Source: Rhodococcus qingshengii
Lineage (GTDB): Bacteria; Actinomycetota; Actinomycetes; Mycobacteriales; Mycobacteriaceae
DNA: 64,000 nucleotides
Direction of reading: 5' to 3'
Assembly: GCF_021025955.1 (NCBI RefSeq)
Contig: NZ_JAJNCL010000005.1
Location: 310,001 to 374,000, forward strand
The notes under the pieces were generated by a model that searched no databases, was not told the DNA's origin, and saw nothing but the letters and a program-made list of their open reading frames with translations. This document shows, piece after piece, positions 46,370 through 55,218 of this stretch. Positions within the stretch are counted from its first letter, which is position 1. Each line of letters begins with the position of its first letter. The position numbers were made by a program, and so were the translations under genes.

Positions 46370-47087
46370 GCAACATGCTGCCGAGGGTTTTTGCGGCTGC
46401 CACGACCTCGGCGCCCAGCGCTGCTTGGTCCTGAGAGTCGAAGACGGAAATTCCGAGGCTGGAAATGGCGTCGCGGCGTCTGCCGGGGATCACTGCCGAG
46501 ATTCCCAGGACGGACGGGATGACTTCGCCGACGGTCACTGCGTAGCCGCGTGCGCGTGCGGCCGTCACTTCCTCTCGTTCCCCACTCGTCGGCGGGAGTG
46601 AGGCAAGGATGGAAAGCCCGGCCGAGCCGCGGTCGATCGGATCAACCTGCCCTGGGTGGAACGCGACGTGGACTTTGGCGCTGCGCGGTTCGACCACCAT
46701 CAGGGCGCGCACTTCGGTGTCGCTCTCGCGGACCACCAGGTGCGCTGTCGCCTCGGTGGCCTCGGCGAGTTCTTGAAGAATCGGGCGAGCGAGAGTGCGC
46801 AAATCTTGTTCCACCGGTTCGGCAAGGGTGACCAGCCCGGCGCCGAGAGTGACGCGCTTGAAGGAGTCCTTGCGGCACAGGTGATGAGCCTCGAGTGTGC
46901 GGATCAATCGATGCGCGACGGTTCGGTGGACTCCCACTCCGTCGGCGATGTCGGTGACCGACAGGCCGTGTGGATAGGACGTCAGGAGTTCCAGGATCTC
47001 GAGTCCGTGGTGCAGCGTTTTCGACATGCTCGAGTCCACTTGAACTGCACTTTTGCGCGGTCGGTGTTCCTCGCTCAGCTCTGACAT
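46365..47087 (-). CDS. IclR family transcriptional regulator
   Basis: 240 aa from ATG 47087, with AAAGGGA upstream. The N-terminal winged HTH is clear (GLEILELLTSYPHGLSVTDIADGVGVHRTVAHRLIRTLEAHHL). The C-terminal effector domain (about 90-235) is of IclR type but shorter than usual. Divergent from a SnoaL-SDR-SDR-flavoprotein-transporter operon, with strong palindromes between. It most likely controls that operon and itself in response to the substrate. Confidence 0.88.
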   Translation of the reverse strand: MSELSEEHRPRKSAVQVDSSMSKTLHHGLEILELLTSYPHGLSVTDIADGVGVHRTVAHRLIRTLEAHHLCRKDSFKRVTLGAGLVTLAEPVEQDLRTLARPILQELAEATEATAHLVVRESDTEVRALMVVEPRSAKVHVAFHPGQVDPIDRGSAGLSILASLPPTSGEREEVTAARARGYAVTVGEVIPSVLGISAVIPGRRRDAISSLGISVFDSQDQAALGAEVVAAAKTLGSMLR

Positions 47088-47137
47088 CAAATCCCTTTCT
47101 TGACGTTTGTGAGGTATGCCACCTACGCTTTGAACAT

Positions 47138-47166
47138 ATCGCACAGCGTGTGCGATTATCGCACAC
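47138..47166. promoter_or_regulatory. IclR-type operator, three alternating half-sites
   Basis: ATCGCACA (47138-47145), TGTGCGAT (47149-47156) and ATCGCACAC (47158-47166) form two overlapping palindromes. The second, GTGTGCGATTATCGCACAC, is perfect over 9 bp on each side of one base. It lies in the divergent gap, about 50 bp from the IclR start and 60 bp from the SnoaL start. Confidence 0.75.
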
Positions 47167-47225
47167 TTTACGGAGCTGCACAACCTTCGGGTGGATGCAG
47201 CGCAGCGTGTTCGGAGAGAACCTTC

Positions 47226-47675
47226 ATGAGCAACTACAGCGTCGTGGCAACGGAGGACGTTGTCGCAATCCATCAGCTGTACGGCCACCAGAGTCATTGC
47301 ATAGACTCTGGGCGCCAGCAGGATTGGGCGCAGACATTCACCGATGGCGGTGAGTTTCATTCCCCCAGTTATCCGGAATCCGTGGTCGGTTTCGTCGACC
47401 TTGCGGCTTTTGCTGCTCGTTTCTCCGCTGCGGCGGAAGCTGCCGACGAGGTGCATCGTCACGTTCTGACCAATCTCGTCGTCGAGGTGGTGGACGAGAG
47501 TGCTCTCGCAGTGCACGGGTACCTGCAGATCGTTGCCACCGCTCGCGGCGGAGACTCGCGGCTACTGCGGATGACGACTGTCACAGATCACGTGGTTCGG
47601 GTCGGTGAGGAGTGGAAGATCGCCCGCCGCACCGTCTCCCGCGACGACGCGCCCCGAGCGTCCGAACAAGCTTGA
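47226..47675 (+). CDS. SnoaL-like (NTF2 fold) protein, first gene of the catabolic operon
   Basis: 149 aa. The pattern AIHQLYGHQSHCIDSGRQQDWAQTFTDGGEFHSP and the ending VGEEWKIARRTVSRDD fit the SnoaL/NTF2 fold used by dehydratases, isomerases and hydroxylases acting on cyclic substrates. No catalytic residues can be assigned with confidence. It precedes the SDR gene by 49 bp. Confidence 0.82.
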   Translation: MSNYSVVATEDVVAIHQLYGHQSHCIDSGRQQDWAQTFTDGGEFHSPSYPESVVGFVDLAAFAARFSAAAEAADEVHRHVLTNLVVEVVDESALAVHGYLQIVATARGGDSRLLRMTTVTDHVVRVGEEWKIARRTVSRDDAPRASEQA

Positions 47676-47724
47676 AGTACCGAAATGTTTCTTGCGCAAC
47701 AATATTCAGTAGGAGAAGTACATC

Positions 47725-48561
47725 ATGACCGAAAGCTCTGACCAGACGAACCCGGGCCGTACCGTAGTGACGCAGATGTCGGCGGTGTACCCGGAGTTGG
47801 CAGGCAAGGTCGCAGTGGTGACCGGCGCGGCCCAGGGTATGGGTGCGACGTTCGCCGAAGGACTGGCAACACGCGGCGTACATGTCGTCGGCGCCGACAT
47901 CAACGAAGAGCAGATGCTCGCCACGGCCGCACGAATCAACACGGACCTCGAACCGAATGCACTGGCGGACAAACCGGGCCGCGTGGTCGGAGCTCGGGTC
48001 GACGTCACCAAGCCCGACGAGCATGAATTGCTTGCTCAGTTGGCGTTGAAGGAGTTCGGCCGGGTCGATTTCTGGATCAACAATGCGGGAATCTTCCCGT
48101 TTGCGCTGGCCGAGGAGATCACCCCGGAGCAGATCGGCGCAACGCTGAGTGTCAATGTCGAAGGAGTGCTCTACGGTGCCCAGGCGGCGGCACGTCACCT
48201 CGGTCCCGGCGGCGCCATCGTCAACATGTCCTCGGTGTCTGCGCTGCGTGTGCGGAAGGGGAGAGGCGCATACTGCACGTCGAAAGCTGCCGTTGCGCAC
48301 CTCACGGAGTCTCTCGCAGTGGAGTTCGGCGACAAGGGTATTCGAGTCAACTCCATTGCGCCCGGCTACATCGACACGGCGATGACGAAGTGGGTCCAGG
48401 AAGATCCGATCGCGCTCGCGAACGCACTCGACGCGGTACCGCTGCATCGTCTGGGCTCGCCCGAAGAGGTCTTCGGCCCGCTGCTGTTCCTGCTCTCGGA
48501 CAGCGCGCGCTACGTCACCGGGCACAGCATTGCGGTGGACGGTGGTTCGCGGCATGTCTGA
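47725..48561 (+). CDS. SDR family NAD(P)-dependent dehydrogenase 1
   Basis: 278 aa, with AGGAGAAG upstream. Cofactor motif TGAAQGMG, NNAG, Ser in NMSSVSA and catalytic YCTSK are all present; the acidic residue after beta-2 (GADIN) suggests NAD rather than NADP. It probably oxidises a cyclic or aliphatic secondary alcohol. Its stop lies 8 bp inside the next gene, implying coupled translation. Confidence 0.9.
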   Translation: MTESSDQTNPGRTVVTQMSAVYPELAGKVAVVTGAAQGMGATFAEGLATRGVHVVGADINEEQMLATAARINTDLEPNALADKPGRVVGARVDVTKPDEHELLAQLALKEFGRVDFWINNAGIFPFALAEEITPEQIGATLSVNVEGVLYGAQAAARHLGPGGAIVNMSSVSALRVRKGRGAYCTSKAAVAHLTESLAVEFGDKGIRVNSIAPGYIDTAMTKWVQEDPIALANALDAVPLHRLGSPEEVFGPLLFLLSDSARYVTGHSIAVDGGSRHV

Positions 48562-49336
48562 GTCCACGACATATCCCGGCGTCGTTCTCGTTACCGGCGG
48601 TGCTGCCGGGATGGGAGCGCATCACGCGCGCACTCTCGCAGCGCGCGGTTCGCATGTCTGCATTGCCGATGTTTCGGATTCATCCGGCGTGGTCGACGAC
48701 ATTGTCTCCGCCGGCGGATCGGCATCCGCTCATCTTCTCGACGTCACCGATGCCGATGCCTGGGACCGGGTTGTCGACGAAATTCGCACCACCCGTGGGG
48801 AACTCGGCGGGCTGGTCAACAACGCCGGTATCTCGCGTCGGCTCGAATTCATGGACACCCCGAACGACATCTGGGAACTGACCATGAAGATCAACCTCTT
48901 CGGCCCGTTCTACGGTATGAAGGCGGTAGCGCCGCTGATGCGCGAGAGTGGTGGCGGATCGATCGTCAACATCTCGTCCATCGCCGGTCAGATCGGATAC
49001 TTCTCCCCGGCATACTCGTCGAGCAAGTGGGGTCTGACAGGTCTGTCGAAGTCGGCCGCGGGCAACTTCGCGCAGTGGGGGATACGCGTCAACTCGGTGC
49101 ACCCGGGACTGGTCGGTACGGCGCTGCTCGGCGGCGCAAACGATTTCGTCGCCGCGTCACTGAAGTCGGTTCCCTTCGGACGCATGGGAACTCTAGACGA
49201 GATCACCGAAGCAGTGCTCTTCCTGCTCTCGAACAGTTCGACCTACACCACCGGTACGGAACTCACTGTCGACGGCGGGTTGGTGTCGAACGGTCTTTAC
49301 CACCGCATCATCGCGGAGACTGGAGAACTTTCATGA
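48554..49336 (+). CDS. SDR family NAD(P)-dependent dehydrogenase 2
   Basis: 260 aa from ATG 48554. Motifs TGGAAGMG, NNAG, NISSIAG and YSSSK identify a classical SDR; IADVSD after beta-2 suggests NAD. Overlaps SDR 1 by 8 bp and the flavoprotein by 4 bp (ATGA). Only moderately similar to SDR 1, so the two probably act on different intermediates or stereoisomers. Confidence 0.9.
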   Translation: MSESTTYPGVVLVTGGAAGMGAHHARTLAARGSHVCIADVSDSSGVVDDIVSAGGSASAHLLDVTDADAWDRVVDEIRTTRGELGGLVNNAGISRRLEFMDTPNDIWELTMKINLFGPFYGMKAVAPLMRESGGGSIVNISSIAGQIGYFSPAYSSSKWGLTGLSKSAAGNFAQWGIRVNSVHPGLVGTALLGGANDFVAASLKSVPFGRMGTLDEITEAVLFLLSNSSTYTTGTELTVDGGLVSNGLYHRIIAETGELS

Positions 49337-50790
49337 CCGAGCACTGGGACGTCGTTGTCATCGGTGGCGGCGGAGCAGGTCTCGCCGCTGCGGTGTCGGC
49401 AGCTGAAGAAGGCGCATCCGTTCTGCTGTTCGAGTCCGAAACCGAACTCGGTGGATCCACTGCGCTGTCGGCCGGCATCTTCACAGCCGCCGGAACAAGC
49501 GTGCAGGCCGGCCTCGGCGTCGACGACTCGGCAGAGAAGTTCTTCCAGCACTACATGGACCTCAACCAGTGGATGCTCTCACCTGGATTGATTCGTGCGT
49601 TCTGCGAAAACGCCGGTCCGACACTGGAATGGCTCATCGGACTCGGCGTCGAGATTCCCGCGGCGATCTCGGGTAACGCTCACCAACCTGGGCTCGCCCA
49701 AGCCGGCGTCGAGGACGTCTGGCGCGGCCACGTGCCGAAGGATCAGGGATACGGACTGATTCAAGTGCTGGACAAGGCTCGTCGAAAGCACGGGATCGAG
49801 GTCATCTTCGGAACACGGGTGCAGAAGCTGATCGTGGAAGGCGGCCGGGTTGTCGGTGTTGTCGCCGACGACATCGAGGTACCTGCAGGCGCCGTCGTTG
49901 TTGCTTCCGGAGGATTCGCGCAGGATCCAGGGTTGGTGGAACGGCACTTCCCGGACGCGAACAAGGCTGGGGACGCGTTGTTCGTCGTCGCGGCGGCGGG
50001 TAGCCGCGGAGATCACCTTCGCTTTGCCGAAGACCTCGGAGCTTCAGTAGCCGGCGACGGCTGGGGCTTGATGCTGCCCACCGTCTACTTCCAGCGATTC
50101 CATCACTGGCAGGCCGGTTTTCCGCCGAAGTCACGGATCTACGTCAACCAGGACGGCCGTCGATTCATGGACGAGGACAGCTCGTACGCCGTCTCGACCG
50201 GCATCATCGACCATCAGGGCGGATACGGGTGGATGATCTTCGACGAGAACGCTCGCGTGAATCTCGCTCCGGGATATGCCGATTGGAATCCCGAACGCAT
50301 CGAGGAAGAAGTTGCCGCCGGTGGCACGATTCGCGCTGACACGATCGAAGACCTCGCAGTGGCGACTGGTGTTCCGGTTGCGACGCTGACCCAAACTTTG
50401 CGTCGATGGAACGAGCAACTGCCCAGCGGCCACGACGACGACTTTCTCCGCCATCGCACGTTGCGGAACAAGGGCGCCGTCGGCAACCCGGATCCTATTG
50501 CGACTGCACCGTTCTATGCCGCGAAAATCCTTCCTGCAGAGCTCGTATGCACGCATGCGGGAATGGAGATCGACACCGATGCGGCCGTACTCGGCAGCAC
50601 GGGAGCACCTATCGAGGGTCTGTACGCGGCCGGTGAGGCCGGCGCGGGAATTCTCGGACTGAGATACGTGGGCGGCGGCAATGCAGTTGCCAACGCTTTG
50701 ACCATGGGCCGCGTAGCGGGACGTAATGCGGCGAACTACACCAGGACCAGCGCTGACAGCGCACCGGTCCATTCCATCGCGCACTCCTGA
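49333..50790 (+). CDS. FAD-dependent dehydrogenase, fumarate reductase/3-ketosteroid dehydrogenase type
   Basis: 485 aa from ATG 49333. The N-terminal FAD motif is VVIGGGGAGLAAA, with ELGGSTALSAGIF next, and the C-terminal FAD segment is GLYAAGEAGAGILGLRYVGGGNAVANALTMGRVAGR. This is the architecture of soluble fumarate reductase, 3-ketosteroid delta-1-dehydrogenase and related enoate-forming enzymes. With two alcohol dehydrogenases before it, oxidation of an alcohol to a ketone and then introduction of a C=C bond beside the carbonyl is a sensible order. Confidence 0.88.
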   Translation: MTEHWDVVVIGGGGAGLAAAVSAAEEGASVLLFESETELGGSTALSAGIFTAAGTSVQAGLGVDDSAEKFFQHYMDLNQWMLSPGLIRAFCENAGPTLEWLIGLGVEIPAAISGNAHQPGLAQAGVEDVWRGHVPKDQGYGLIQVLDKARRKHGIEVIFGTRVQKLIVEGGRVVGVVADDIEVPAGAVVVASGGFAQDPGLVERHFPDANKAGDALFVVAAAGSRGDHLRFAEDLGASVAGDGWGLMLPTVYFQRFHHWQAGFPPKSRIYVNQDGRRFMDEDSSYAVSTGIIDHQGGYGWMIFDENARVNLAPGYADWNPERIEEEVAAGGTIRADTIEDLAVATGVPVATLTQTLRRWNEQLPSGHDDDFLRHRTLRNKGAVGNPDPIATAPFYAAKILPAELVCTHAGMEIDTDAAVLGSTGAPIEGLYAAGEAGAGILGLRYVGGGNAVANALTMGRVAGRNAANYTRTSADSAPVHSIAHS

Positions 50791-50848
50791 CGTCCGACGT
50801 CTGCGCGGCACCGAATCCAGTCAGTATCCAATCCAGGCAGGGAACAAC

Positions 50849-52180
50849 ATGTCAGAGAATGAGACCATGGCGAGAGCCGAATTCACCGAGGGCAGCAGCG
50901 TGGCAACCGAACGACAGTCGACGACGAAGGTAATTCGCGCGGCCATCGTCGGTACCGTCGTCGAGTACTACGACTTCGGTATCTACGGGTATATGGCGAC
51001 CACCATCGCCGCGCTGTTCTTCGTCTCCCACGACCCGAACGCAGCACTGCTCGGTACCTTCGCGGCGTTCGCGGTGGCCTTCTTCCTACGTGTGCCCGGC
51101 GGAATCTTCTTCGGCCACATCGGCGACAAGTACGGCCGCAAGAACGCCTTGTCCTGGACCATCCTCCTGATGGTTCTCGCGACAGCCGGAATGGGCTTGC
51201 TGCCGACATACGCCACGCTGGGTGTGTGGGCCACGTCCATCCTCGTTCTGGCTCGTTGCCTTCAGGGCTTCGCGGCCGGCGGTGAACTCGGCGGCGCCAA
51301 CGCGTTTGTCTCCGAGTCCGCTCCCAAACGGTGGCGTGCGACGCAGACGTCGATGGTCAACACCGGCACCTACCTGGGTTCGCTGGCAGCTTCGCTCATG
51401 GCCCTCGGCCTGACCTCGGTGTTTTCGCAAGAACAGATCCTCGAATGGGCTTGGCGCATCCCGTTCCTGCTCAGCCTGCTGATCGGTGGCATCGGTATCT
51501 GGATCCGTAGCCAGATGGAAGACACTCCTCAGTTCGAAGAACTGCAGGACAAGGGTGAGACCAAGAAGCTTCCCATCCGGGAACTGCTCAGCACCTCCGG
51601 CGGCAGCGTCGTCAAGATCATCATGCTGGGCGCACTCATCACTGGTGGCTATTACATCGCCTCGGTATATGCCGCGACTTACCTGCAGACCACGGGCGGT
51701 CATTCGTCGCGGGTTGCCTTCCTTTCCACCTCCCTTGCACTGGTTCTCGGCGTCATCACCTTGCCGATCTCGGGATACATGGCAGACAAGTACGGGCGTC
51801 GGCCGGTGCTGTTCGCCGGTAGCGCCGCCGCCGTGGTTCTCGGAATCCCGATGTTCATGATGATGGCCGGTTCTGGCATATGGCAGGCGGTTGTCGGTCA
51901 GTCGGTGCTCTTCATCTGTGTTTCCGTCGTCAACGGTGCTTCGTACGTGACCTATGTCGAAATGCTGAAAGCGTCTGTGCGGTACAGCGGTCTGGCCCTG
52001 GGCAACAACGTCACCAACATGTTCCTCGGCGGCACTGCGCCTTTCATCGCCACCTATCTGATCAGCTTGACCGGTAATTCCCTCGCCCCGGCCGGATACT
52101 TCGTCTTCTGCGCCGTGATCACCCTCGTCACGGTCTTCTTCATCAAGGAGACCAAGGGTGTTGAACTGCGAGTTGATTGA
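50849..52180 (+). CDS. MFS transporter, metabolite:H+ symporter (MHS) type
   Basis: 443 aa from ATG 50849. Motifs of the MHS/ProP-KgtP-ShiA group: VGTVVEYYDFGIYGYMA in helix 1, GHIGDKYGRKNAL between helices 2 and 3, and RCLQGFAAGGELGGA. About 12 transmembrane helices. These carriers import organic acids, osmolytes or aromatic acids with protons. Probably the uptake system for the substrate of this operon. Confidence 0.88.
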   Translation: MSENETMARAEFTEGSSVATERQSTTKVIRAAIVGTVVEYYDFGIYGYMATTIAALFFVSHDPNAALLGTFAAFAVAFFLRVPGGIFFGHIGDKYGRKNALSWTILLMVLATAGMGLLPTYATLGVWATSILVLARCLQGFAAGGELGGANAFVSESAPKRWRATQTSMVNTGTYLGSLAASLMALGLTSVFSQEQILEWAWRIPFLLSLLIGGIGIWIRSQMEDTPQFEELQDKGETKKLPIRELLSTSGGSVVKIIMLGALITGGYYIASVYAATYLQTTGGHSSRVAFLSTSLALVLGVITLPISGYMADKYGRRPVLFAGSAAAVVLGIPMFMMMAGSGIWQAVVGQSVLFICVSVVNGASYVTYVEMLKASVRYSGLALGNNVTNMFLGGTAPFIATYLISLTGNSLAPAGYFVFCAVITLVTVFFIKETKGVELRVD

Positions 52181-52207
52181 TCATCCGGGTAGAACAGGAG
52201 CCTGACC

Positions 52208-52696
52208 GTGTCCCTCGCTGACAAGCAAGCAATTACCGAAGTTCTGTATCGCTATGCTCGGGCCGTCGATCGGAAGGATTTCGACAGCGTTGCCCTCTGC
52301 TACTTCGACGACGCAATAGACAACCACGGTGGCTACATCGGAACTGTCGACGGGCTCATCGAAGACATGAAGCTCAGGCACAAGACGATCGACTCGTCGA
52401 TTCACTGCATCTCCAATATACTGATCGACGTCAACGGCGATGTCGCTCAGTGTGAGTCGTACTGCTTGTGCTTCCTGCGTCAGGAGCGATCAGGTCCGGA
52501 CGCCGTGCAGACGCTTGCGACGATCAAGTGCCGGTACGTCGACAGGTTCGAAAGGCGCCATGGTGAATGGCGAATCGCCGATCGGATCGTCGTGTTCGAC
52601 GAATCCCGTGAAGACGTGATCGAAAACGTCTTACCCACGGACTGGGTGACGCAACGTCGATCGTTCGACGACCCGGTCTACACCAGGATTCCCTGA
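52208..52696 (+). CDS. SnoaL-like (NTF2 fold) protein, last gene of the catabolic operon
   Basis: 162 aa from GTG 52208, with AGGAG six bases upstream. ADKQAITEVLYRYARAVDRKDFDSVALCYFDDAIDNHGGYIG is the usual start of the SnoaL_4-type family, which includes ring hydroxylating-dioxygenase small-subunit-like folds. Distinct from the SnoaL protein that opens the operon. A terminator follows within 16 bp. Confidence 0.85.
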   Translation: MSLADKQAITEVLYRYARAVDRKDFDSVALCYFDDAIDNHGGYIGTVDGLIEDMKLRHKTIDSSIHCISNILIDVNGDVAQCESYCLCFLRQERSGPDAVQTLATIKCRYVDRFERRHGEWRIADRIVVFDESREDVIENVLPTDWVTQRRSFDDPVYTRIP

Positions 52697-52711
52697 CCGC
52701 CCGTGCAGACG

Positions 52712-52744
52712 AAGGCCTTCACACACGATGTGTGTGAAGGCCTT
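52712..52744. terminator. Strong terminator at the end of the catabolic operon
   Basis: A perfect 15-bp stem (AAGGCCTTCACACAC / GTGTGTGAAGGCCTT) with a 3-nt loop lies between the operon and the convergent ABC-F pseudogene. Confidence 0.88.
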
Positions 52745-52763
52745 TCGCCTGTTAAGCGTTTGA

Positions 52764-54403
52764 TCAGTCCACTACATCCGGTGCAGCGACCTCGGTCAAA
52801 CAGCCGTTCGAGAGCCTCAGCCAGCGTTGGACCTTCACCTCGGCCAGGAATCTCTCGTCATGACTGACCACCACGAATGCCCCCTGATATGCGTTCAGGG
52901 CGCTTTCGAGTTGAGCGACACTCACCAAGTCGAGGTTGTTGGTCTGCTCGTCGAGAAGCAGCAGTTGTGGGGCTGGATCGGCGAAGAGAACGTATGCCAA
53001 CGTAGCTCGCAATCGTTCACCACCCGAGAGTGCAGCGACTAGTAGATGAGCGCCCGCGCCACGAAAGAGGAAGCGCGCCAGGATGTTCATGCGTTCCGGT
53101 GCCGGAAGGCCTGGAGCAGACAATGCAAAGTTCTCGGCGACGGTGCGCGTGGGGTCGAGTAGGTCGAGTCTCTGCGACAGATAGGCCACCCGACCGTCGG
53201 CTCGCTTGATCTCACCGGAAGTCGGCGCCAAGTCCCCGTTCACGATTCTCAGTAACGTCGACTTTCCGACGCCGTTCGGCCCGGTCAGGGCGATACGTTC
53301 CGGCCCTCGAATGGCCAGGTTAGCTCCGGGGTCGGTGAAGATCACGCGATCGTCGAACGCGAATTGCATTCGCTCGCCGAGGAATACCGTCCGGCCAGCC
53401 GGTACGTGGGTTCCCGGCAATTCGAGCGAAATGGTCTGGTCGTCTCGGAGAGCTCGACCGGCTTGGTCGAGTCGTTCCTTTGCCGCGTCGACCCGGGCGA
53501 GGTGTGTCTCGTTGGCCTTGCCTGCCGACTCCTGAGCATTGCGCTTCATGGTCCCCGCAAAGATCTTGGGCAAGCCCGCGTTCCCGAGATTGCGGGCAGC
53601 GTTACTTGCGCGTCGTGAAGCGCGTTCTCGGGCCTGCTGCAGTTCGCGCTTCTCGCGCTTGACCTCTTGCTCGGCGTTGCGGATGTTCTTCTCCGCCACT
53701 TCGCGAGCCGAGCGTGCCGCAGCTTCGTAGTCGGTGAAATTGCTACCGTAGAAGCTGATCTCGCCGCTGTGAAGTTCGGCGATGCGGTCCATGCGGTCGA
53801 GTAGTCCTCGATCGTGACTGACTACCAACAGACAACCACTCCAGTCGTCGAGAACGTCGTAAAGCCTGCGGCGCGCGTCCAGGTCGAGGTTGTTGGTGGG
53901 TTCGGCGAGGAGAAGGACATCGGGGCGTCGCAGGAGTTGCGCCGCCAGTCCGAGCGAGACGACCTGCGCGCCGCTCAGAGCGTCGAGGCGACGATCGAAC
54001 GTCATGTCGGCCAAACCGAGTCGACCGAGTTGGGCTCGCGTTCGTTCCTCGATATCCTAGTCGGACCCGATTGTCGTGAAGTGTTCTTCTTGTGTGTCCC
54101 CGGATTCGACAGCGTCCAACGCAGCGAGCGTCGGGGCGATGCCCAAGACCTCGGCAATGGTCAGATCGCCCGTCAGTGGCAGGTCCTGCGGAAGGTATCC
54201 GAGAACGCCGTCGACGGACACACTGCCGGCGCGTGGCCGCAACTGGCCGGCGATCAATCTGAGCAGAGTGCTTTCCCGACGCCGTTCTGGGTGACCAGCC
54301 CGGTTCGGCCGCCGGGCACGGTGAATGACAATTCGTCGAAGACCGGAGTGTCGTCCGGCCAGGCAAAAGACAGATTCGAGCAAACGATGTAGGTATCGGA
54401 CAT
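52764..54403 (-). pseudogene. ABC-F ATPase pseudogene (frameshift plus nonsense codon)
   Basis: Translation would start at ATG 54403 (MSDTYIVCSNLSFAWPDD). At about 54272, inside the first Walker A, one base is missing: NGVGK is followed by a frameshift where STLLRLIAGQL continues in the other frame. At 54057-54059 an in-frame TAG interrupts that frame between TTIGSD and DIEERTRAQLGRLGLADM. The rest reads cleanly to 52764, with the ABC-F linker (about 100 charged residues) and second ATPase (GPNGVGKST, LSGGERLR). The first Walker B is LLLAEPTNN, Ala replacing Asp. Intact relatives are cytoplasmic ribosome-protection or resistance ATPases. Confidence 0.85.
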
Positions 54404-54527
54404 GAATAGACCTCAGGTGTTGTGCGGGCGCGGCAACGCTGCTCCGCAAGCGGTCGGGTAAGTGAACGACAACATGGCCACGACGGCTGCGCTCCGAGGC
54501 GTCTGCCGGTGGCCGTCATGCCCGGTT

Positions 54528-54557
54528 TTATCCGGAGATGTCGAGTTCACCAACCAT
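54528..54557 (-). CDS. Possible leader peptide upstream of the ABC-F pseudogene
   Basis: ATG 54557, preceded by AAAAGGATCAG, encodes MVGELDISG and stops at TAA. It sits 125 bp upstream of the ABC-F start, among short inverted repeats such as GGCCAC/GTGGCC. Antibiotic ABC-F genes are often controlled by ribosome-stalling leader peptides. The ribosome-binding site is the main support; nine-codon ORFs arise easily by chance. Confidence 0.3.
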   Translation of the reverse strand: MVGELDISG

Positions 54558-54609
54558 GTCTGATCCTTTTTGGTCTGTCGTTTCATCCGACGATAACAGG
54601 AGCCGGTAT

Positions 54610-55167
54610 TTACATACGAGCAATACCGGCGCAGAGAAGTTCGACCAGTCGTCGATACACCCGATCCGGGTCGGTGCCGGCCGGTTGTCCCTCTACCGAT
54701 TCGAGGATGCAGAAACCGTGCAGCGCGCTGCGAAGAGACCACGCCGCCTGCTCCGAATCATCCGGGCTCAGACCGTATCCCGCGATTACCTTGTTGATGA
54801 CGTCGACCACCTCGCCGACGGCCGAGACCAGATCGGGATGCGGAGCGGTGGGGTAGCGATCGGTGATGGCGTAGAGACCGGGGTGCGCTCGGACGAAGGC
54901 GCGCCACGCGTCTGCGAGCGCCATGACGGCGTCGTCGCGGGAGAGGCCGACCGCGGCGGCGCGCAGTTGTTCGGCCAGAAGGTTGCGTGCGAGGAGACTG
55001 AGTTGATGGTGGACGTCGTCGACCCCGTCGACGTGTTTGTACAGGGCTGACTGCCGGACGTCGAGGGTCTCGGCGAGTTGACTCAGTACCAGAGCGTCGG
55101 CGCCTTTGCTGTCGACCAGGCTCGCTGCGGCAGCGATCACGCGTTCACGGGTAACCGGAGTTCTCAT
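54610..55167 (-). CDS. TetR family transcriptional regulator (TetR_C_33/WHG type)
   Basis: 185 aa. HTH in DALVLSQLAETLDVRQSALYKHVDGVDDV. The C-terminal half (LADAWRAFVRAHPGLYAITDRYP, WSLRSALHGFCILES) has the WHG-like pattern of the TetR_C_33 group. Divergent from an EamA transporter gene with a perfect palindrome touching the transporter's start codon. It probably represses the transporter and amidohydrolase. Its end lies about 200 bp upstream of the ABC-F pseudogene. Confidence 0.88.
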   Translation of the reverse strand: MRTPVTRERVIAAAASLVDSKGADALVLSQLAETLDVRQSALYKHVDGVDDVHHQLSLLARNLLAEQLRAAAVGLSRDDAVMALADAWRAFVRAHPGLYAITDRYPTAPHPDLVSAVGEVVDVINKVIAGYGLSPDDSEQAAWSLRSALHGFCILESVEGQPAGTDPDRVYRRLVELLCAGIARM

Positions 55168-55201
55168 GCACGCATCTTCCCCGTATAACAGGCCTCATGC
55201 G

Positions 55202-55218
55202 GGTGATACATTATCACC
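55202..55218. promoter_or_regulatory. TetR operator candidate at the eamA start
   Basis: GGTGATACATTATCACC is a perfect 7-bp inverted repeat with a 3-nt spacer. It ends at the base before the ATG at 55219 and is 35 bp from the TetR start. Bound repressor would block translation-start-proximal transcription of the transporter gene. Confidence 0.65.

Noticed and set aside
47692-47699. TTGCGCAA palindrome between the SnoaL and SDR genes
   Set aside because: Eight-base palindromes are common at this base composition and it lies within an operon; no second copy supports it.
49027-49332. N-terminal extension of the KstD-like flavoprotein
   Set aside because: The FAD motif starts right after ATG 49333, which overlaps the previous stop; upstream residues are a shadow of the SDR gene.
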